Made by a program: the position numbers and the translations under genes | NCBI GenBank assembly: GCA_027482195.1 | Contig: JAIXWE010000085.1 | Coordinates: forward strand, 1 to 60,016 | Reading direction: 5' to 3' | Origin: Alphaproteobacteria bacterium | GTDB taxonomy: Bacteria; Pseudomonadota; Alphaproteobacteria; Micavibrionales; Micavibrionaceae | DNA length: 60,016 bases | Notes under the pieces: generated by a model | The model's database searches: none | What the model was told of the DNA's origin: nothing | The model's input: the letters and a program-made list of their open reading frames with translations, nothing else | In this document: piece by piece, positions 57,661 through 60,016 of the stretch | Numbering within the stretch: the first letter of the stretch is position 1 | How the letters are laid out: each line of letters opens with the position of its first letter

Positions 57661-57717
57661 AAGACGGACCCCGCGAAGCGGGGCCACAAAAAAATTTTGG
57701 GGCGGGTTTAAGGAAAA

Positions 57718-58080
57718 ATGGCGCAATATCAACACCTTCCGATATATAAACAAACCTATGACATTCTTCTGCGGACGATGATCGCGACAAAAGACTTTCC
57801 CCGCGAATATAAATACAGCCTGGGCCAGAAAATTAAGGACGAACTGATCGAGCTGGTCGTTTTGATTTATCGCGCCAATTCTGCTACAGATAAGAAACAG
57901 CATATCGAATCTATTTTAGAGCGTGTTCAGGCGATCCAGCTTCTTATGCGTCTGTCGCACGACATGAAAATTTTGTCGCGGAAACATTACGCGGCTTTAT
58001 CAGAGATGACCGAAAGCCTGGCGAAACAAGCGCAAGGCTGGTTAAACAGTTCGGGGAAGGGGAGGCCAGAACGGAAATAG
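57718..58080 (+). CDS. avd: DGR accessory variability determinant (Avd)-like protein
   Basis: 120 aa helical; LPIYKQTYDILLRTMIATKDFPREYKYSLGQKIKDELIELVVLIYRAN typical of the Avd/four-helix family; between VR and TR. Confidence 0.88.
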   Translation: MAQYQHLPIYKQTYDILLRTMIATKDFPREYKYSLGQKIKDELIELVVLIYRANSATDKKQHIESILERVQAIQLLMRLSHDMKILSRKHYAALSEMTESLAKQAQGWLNSSGKGRPERK

Positions 58081-58231
58081 GTTACGGCCTATCCGGTGAG
58101 CATATTCAGTTCGGATGGTGGCGGTATCTGCCCCATAAGGGGTGGAATACCAAAGCAGAAACCTGAAAGGGTGGAAGACTTGGCGAATGATTATTCGCTC
58201 GCCCGGATCATGAGACTGCCATCGACACGCT

Positions 58232-58381
58232 AGTGGCTCCGGCAACGCCCATTGGTACTGGTCGCTTACGGAGCATCCGGACAACCCGTCCAACGTCTAC
58301 GACGTCGACTTCACGGACGGCGACGACGATTGGGACCATAAGGACAACAACGAGCTGTCCTCACGGGTCGTCCGCGCGGAA
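58232..58381 (+). repeat. DGR template repeat (TR)
   Basis: Same 150 bp as VR with adenines at all variable positions; five AAC codons in VR frame. Confidence 0.95.
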
Positions 58382-58409
58382 TTGAACTACCCTTTCTCGA
58401 TCCCTTTTG

Positions 58410-58444
58410 AAACCGGCCTCCTAATCAGAGGCCGGTTTTATTTT
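58410..58444 (+). terminator. intrinsic terminator just after TR
   Basis: aaaccggcctc-ctaatca-gaggccggttt (11-bp stem) then TATTTT on + strand. Confidence 0.85.
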
Positions 58445-59548
58445 GGTGCAATCTTCATCGGCCTGCAGGAACAGGCTTTCGATGCGTTTGCAGACGGATT
58501 TTCGGGCATTGTATCCGTCAACCTGGCGCAGCATGCCGAGATAACTGTTCACGCTTTCGGCCAGATCGTCCAGCGCTTCTGGATCGATGGGTTTTCCCTT
58601 GCGCTCCCACGCCCTGATTTTCTGTTTACAGTTGATCACGGCGGTCTGGCGAAGATAGGTGCGGCCAGGCTTGATAATGAAACCGGTGAAATCAATACCC
58701 TTATCGGCAAAGTTTATATGTTTCTTTTTGGGGTGCAGGCGGATGGCTAAAGTTTCCTGCAGGAATTGATCTATGCGTTCATACCAATCATTCAGCACGG
58801 CGGGGTCTTCATGAAAAAGCACCATGTCATCGACATAACGACCATAGTACCGCGCCCTCAGCGTTTTCTTTACGAATTGATCCAGCGGATTCATATAGAC
58901 ATTGGCAAAAAACTGGCTTGTCAGATTACCAATCGGAAGTCCCTTACCATCGCCAGCGTGAAAAAGGCTTTTATGGCGCGGCACCATCGCAAATTCTTTA
59001 TCGGGAGAGCGCGGCTGGTAATTGGTGCTTGGGTCATGCAGCGCCACCTGCCGGATAAGCGCCATAAGCCAGTCCTCATGCACGTGCTGCTCTAACAGCT
59101 TGACAAGGATGGATCTGTCGATGGAATTGAAGAAATTGGCGACATCTGCTTTCATATAGTAAGCGGGCCGTGACCAGCTTTGCGTTATCGAGCGCGCATG
59201 CGCTGTAACCCGGCGTAAACCATCATGCGTTCCGCGTCCAGGTATGCATGCATAGTTGTCACGGATGAAGCGCCGGTGAAAACGATCACAAATGGCGTTG
59301 TATATTAAATGATGAACAACGCGGTCACGGAAATCCGCCGCCCATACTTCCCGAATTTTTGGATGTGTAATAACAAAAGCAATGCTTCGCCCGATTTTGT
59401 AACTCCCGCTGGTGAGGTCTTCGTAAAGCTCAACGAGGTTTTTTTCTAAATCGGCTTCAAATCTAAGCTGGTTTATTGTGTTCCGTTTTTCCCTGCGGCA
59501 ATCAAAATAAGCATCAAAAACAGCATATATGGTGAGTTTGGCATCCAT
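58421..59548 (-). CDS. DGR-type reverse transcriptase
   Basis: YYMKADVANFFNSID, GLPIGNLTSQFFANVYMNPLDQFV, YYGRYVDDMVLF, GFIIKPGRTYLR. Confidence 0.95.
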   Translation of the reverse strand: MDAKLTIYAVFDAYFDCRREKRNTINQLRFEADLEKNLVELYEDLTSGSYKIGRSIAFVITHPKIREVWAADFRDRVVHHLIYNAICDRFHRRFIRDNYACIPGRGTHDGLRRVTAHARSITQSWSRPAYYMKADVANFFNSIDRSILVKLLEQHVHEDWLMALIRQVALHDPSTNYQPRSPDKEFAMVPRHKSLFHAGDGKGLPIGNLTSQFFANVYMNPLDQFVKKTLRARYYGRYVDDMVLFHEDPAVLNDWYERIDQFLQETLAIRLHPKKKHINFADKGIDFTGFIIKPGRTYLRQTAVINCKQKIRAWERKGKPIDPEALDDLAESVNSYLGMLRQVDGYNARKSVCKRIESLFLQADEDCTKIKPASD

Positions 59549-59560
59549 AAAGATACCCTC

Positions 59561-59863
59561 TTATTCAACGCCCTTAAGAAAATCCTTGAAGCCCGAATTT
59601 GGATTATTAAGTCGCGTTTTATAGATTTGGATTAACTCCCAAGCTTCGTTAAACAGTTGATTGAACAGTTTGGGATCAATCTGCCCCCTGATATAAACTG
59701 TACAGGGCATAACGCTGTCAGGATCTTGCTGCACAATCATCAGCGGGGCATCTGTGTGGGTGACGTAGAGGCTATTTGTGCTAAGGCCCGTGCCCACAAC
59801 CCATTTATCCGGAATCAAATTAGTTTCTTCCCCTTTTGTTTTTATGACTACATTATCTGCCAT
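59561..59863 (-). CDS. hypothetical protein upstream of and likely co-transcribed with the RT
   Basis: 100 aa ORF, AGGAGG SD upstream of ATG, 12-nt gap to RT. Confidence 0.7.
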   Translation of the reverse strand: MADNVVIKTKGEETNLIPDKWVVGTGLSTNSLYVTHTDAPLMIVQQDPDSVMPCTVYIRGQIDPKLFNQLFNEAWELIQIYKTRLNNPNSGFKDFLKGVE

Positions 59864-60016
59864 TGTGTGAGCCCTCCTTTTTCTTCAATGATAAGCGATT
59901 CTTATTGTTTATGTAAATAATTGATGAGTGCTGCCTGTGTATAACTTCAAAGGTAAAATCAAATTGTGTAAAGTTTTGTCGGTTAGGCATTTTTGCTTTC
60001 TTCCAACTTTATTGTT

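Larger units (their letters stand above)
58123..58444 (+). ncRNA. putative TR-containing DGR RNA (boundaries inferred)
   Basis: Hairpins at 58123-58151 and 58183-58198 upstream of TR; terminator 58410-58444 downstream. Confidence 0.5.

Noticed and set aside
57421-58385. VR/TR similarity as a simple gene-end duplication
   Set aside because: Mismatches fall only on TR adenines and an RT and Avd-like gene are adjacent; duplication plus drift would not give this bias
58421-59548. RT as a group II intron or retron RT
   Set aside because: No intron maturase or HNH domain, no retron msr/msd seen; the TR/VR pair and IGNLTSQ motif fit a DGR RT
59881-59915. Fur-box-like palindrome (gataagcgattcttatt) upstream of the RT operon
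   Set aside because: Only a 5-bp imperfect palindrome; too weak to call a regulator site

Overview
60 kb alphaproteobacterial-type chromosome window (lineage inferred from gene content only). 2-46 kb is mostly conserved: an EAL protein, pntAA/pntAB/pntB, and on the minus strand a nearly complete dcw cluster (mraZ-rsmH-ftsL-ftsI-murE-murF-mraY-murD-ftsW-murG-murC-murB-ddl-ftsQ-ftsA-ftsZ) followed by lpxC-bamD-recN-ligA. Then acs, gapR-like, COQ9/ABC1 genes, and a CBS/permease/P-type ATPase/OsmC/Pta block ending in a decayed fabI. From about 47.5 kb the window looks accessory: a Bmt5-like methyltransferase + AlkB-like pair and a Fic gene with a double palindromic operator. The main find is a diversity-generating retroelement (DGR) at 57.4-59.9 kb. 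A 150-bp VR (57430-57579) at the 3' end of a C-type-lectin-like target gene matches a 150-bp TR (58232-58381); by hand alignment all 12 mismatches fall on TR adenines. An Avd-like ORF lies between VR and TR, and a DGR-type reverse transcriptase (IGNLTSQ, YVDD) is encoded convergently on the opposite strand. The target follows a metallopeptidase-vWA protein and a MoxR/CobS-like AAA+ ATPase, so this looks like a MoxR-vWA-coupled, DGR-diversified system. Its architecture is unusual: TR and RT are convergent, with a strong intrinsic terminator just after TR.
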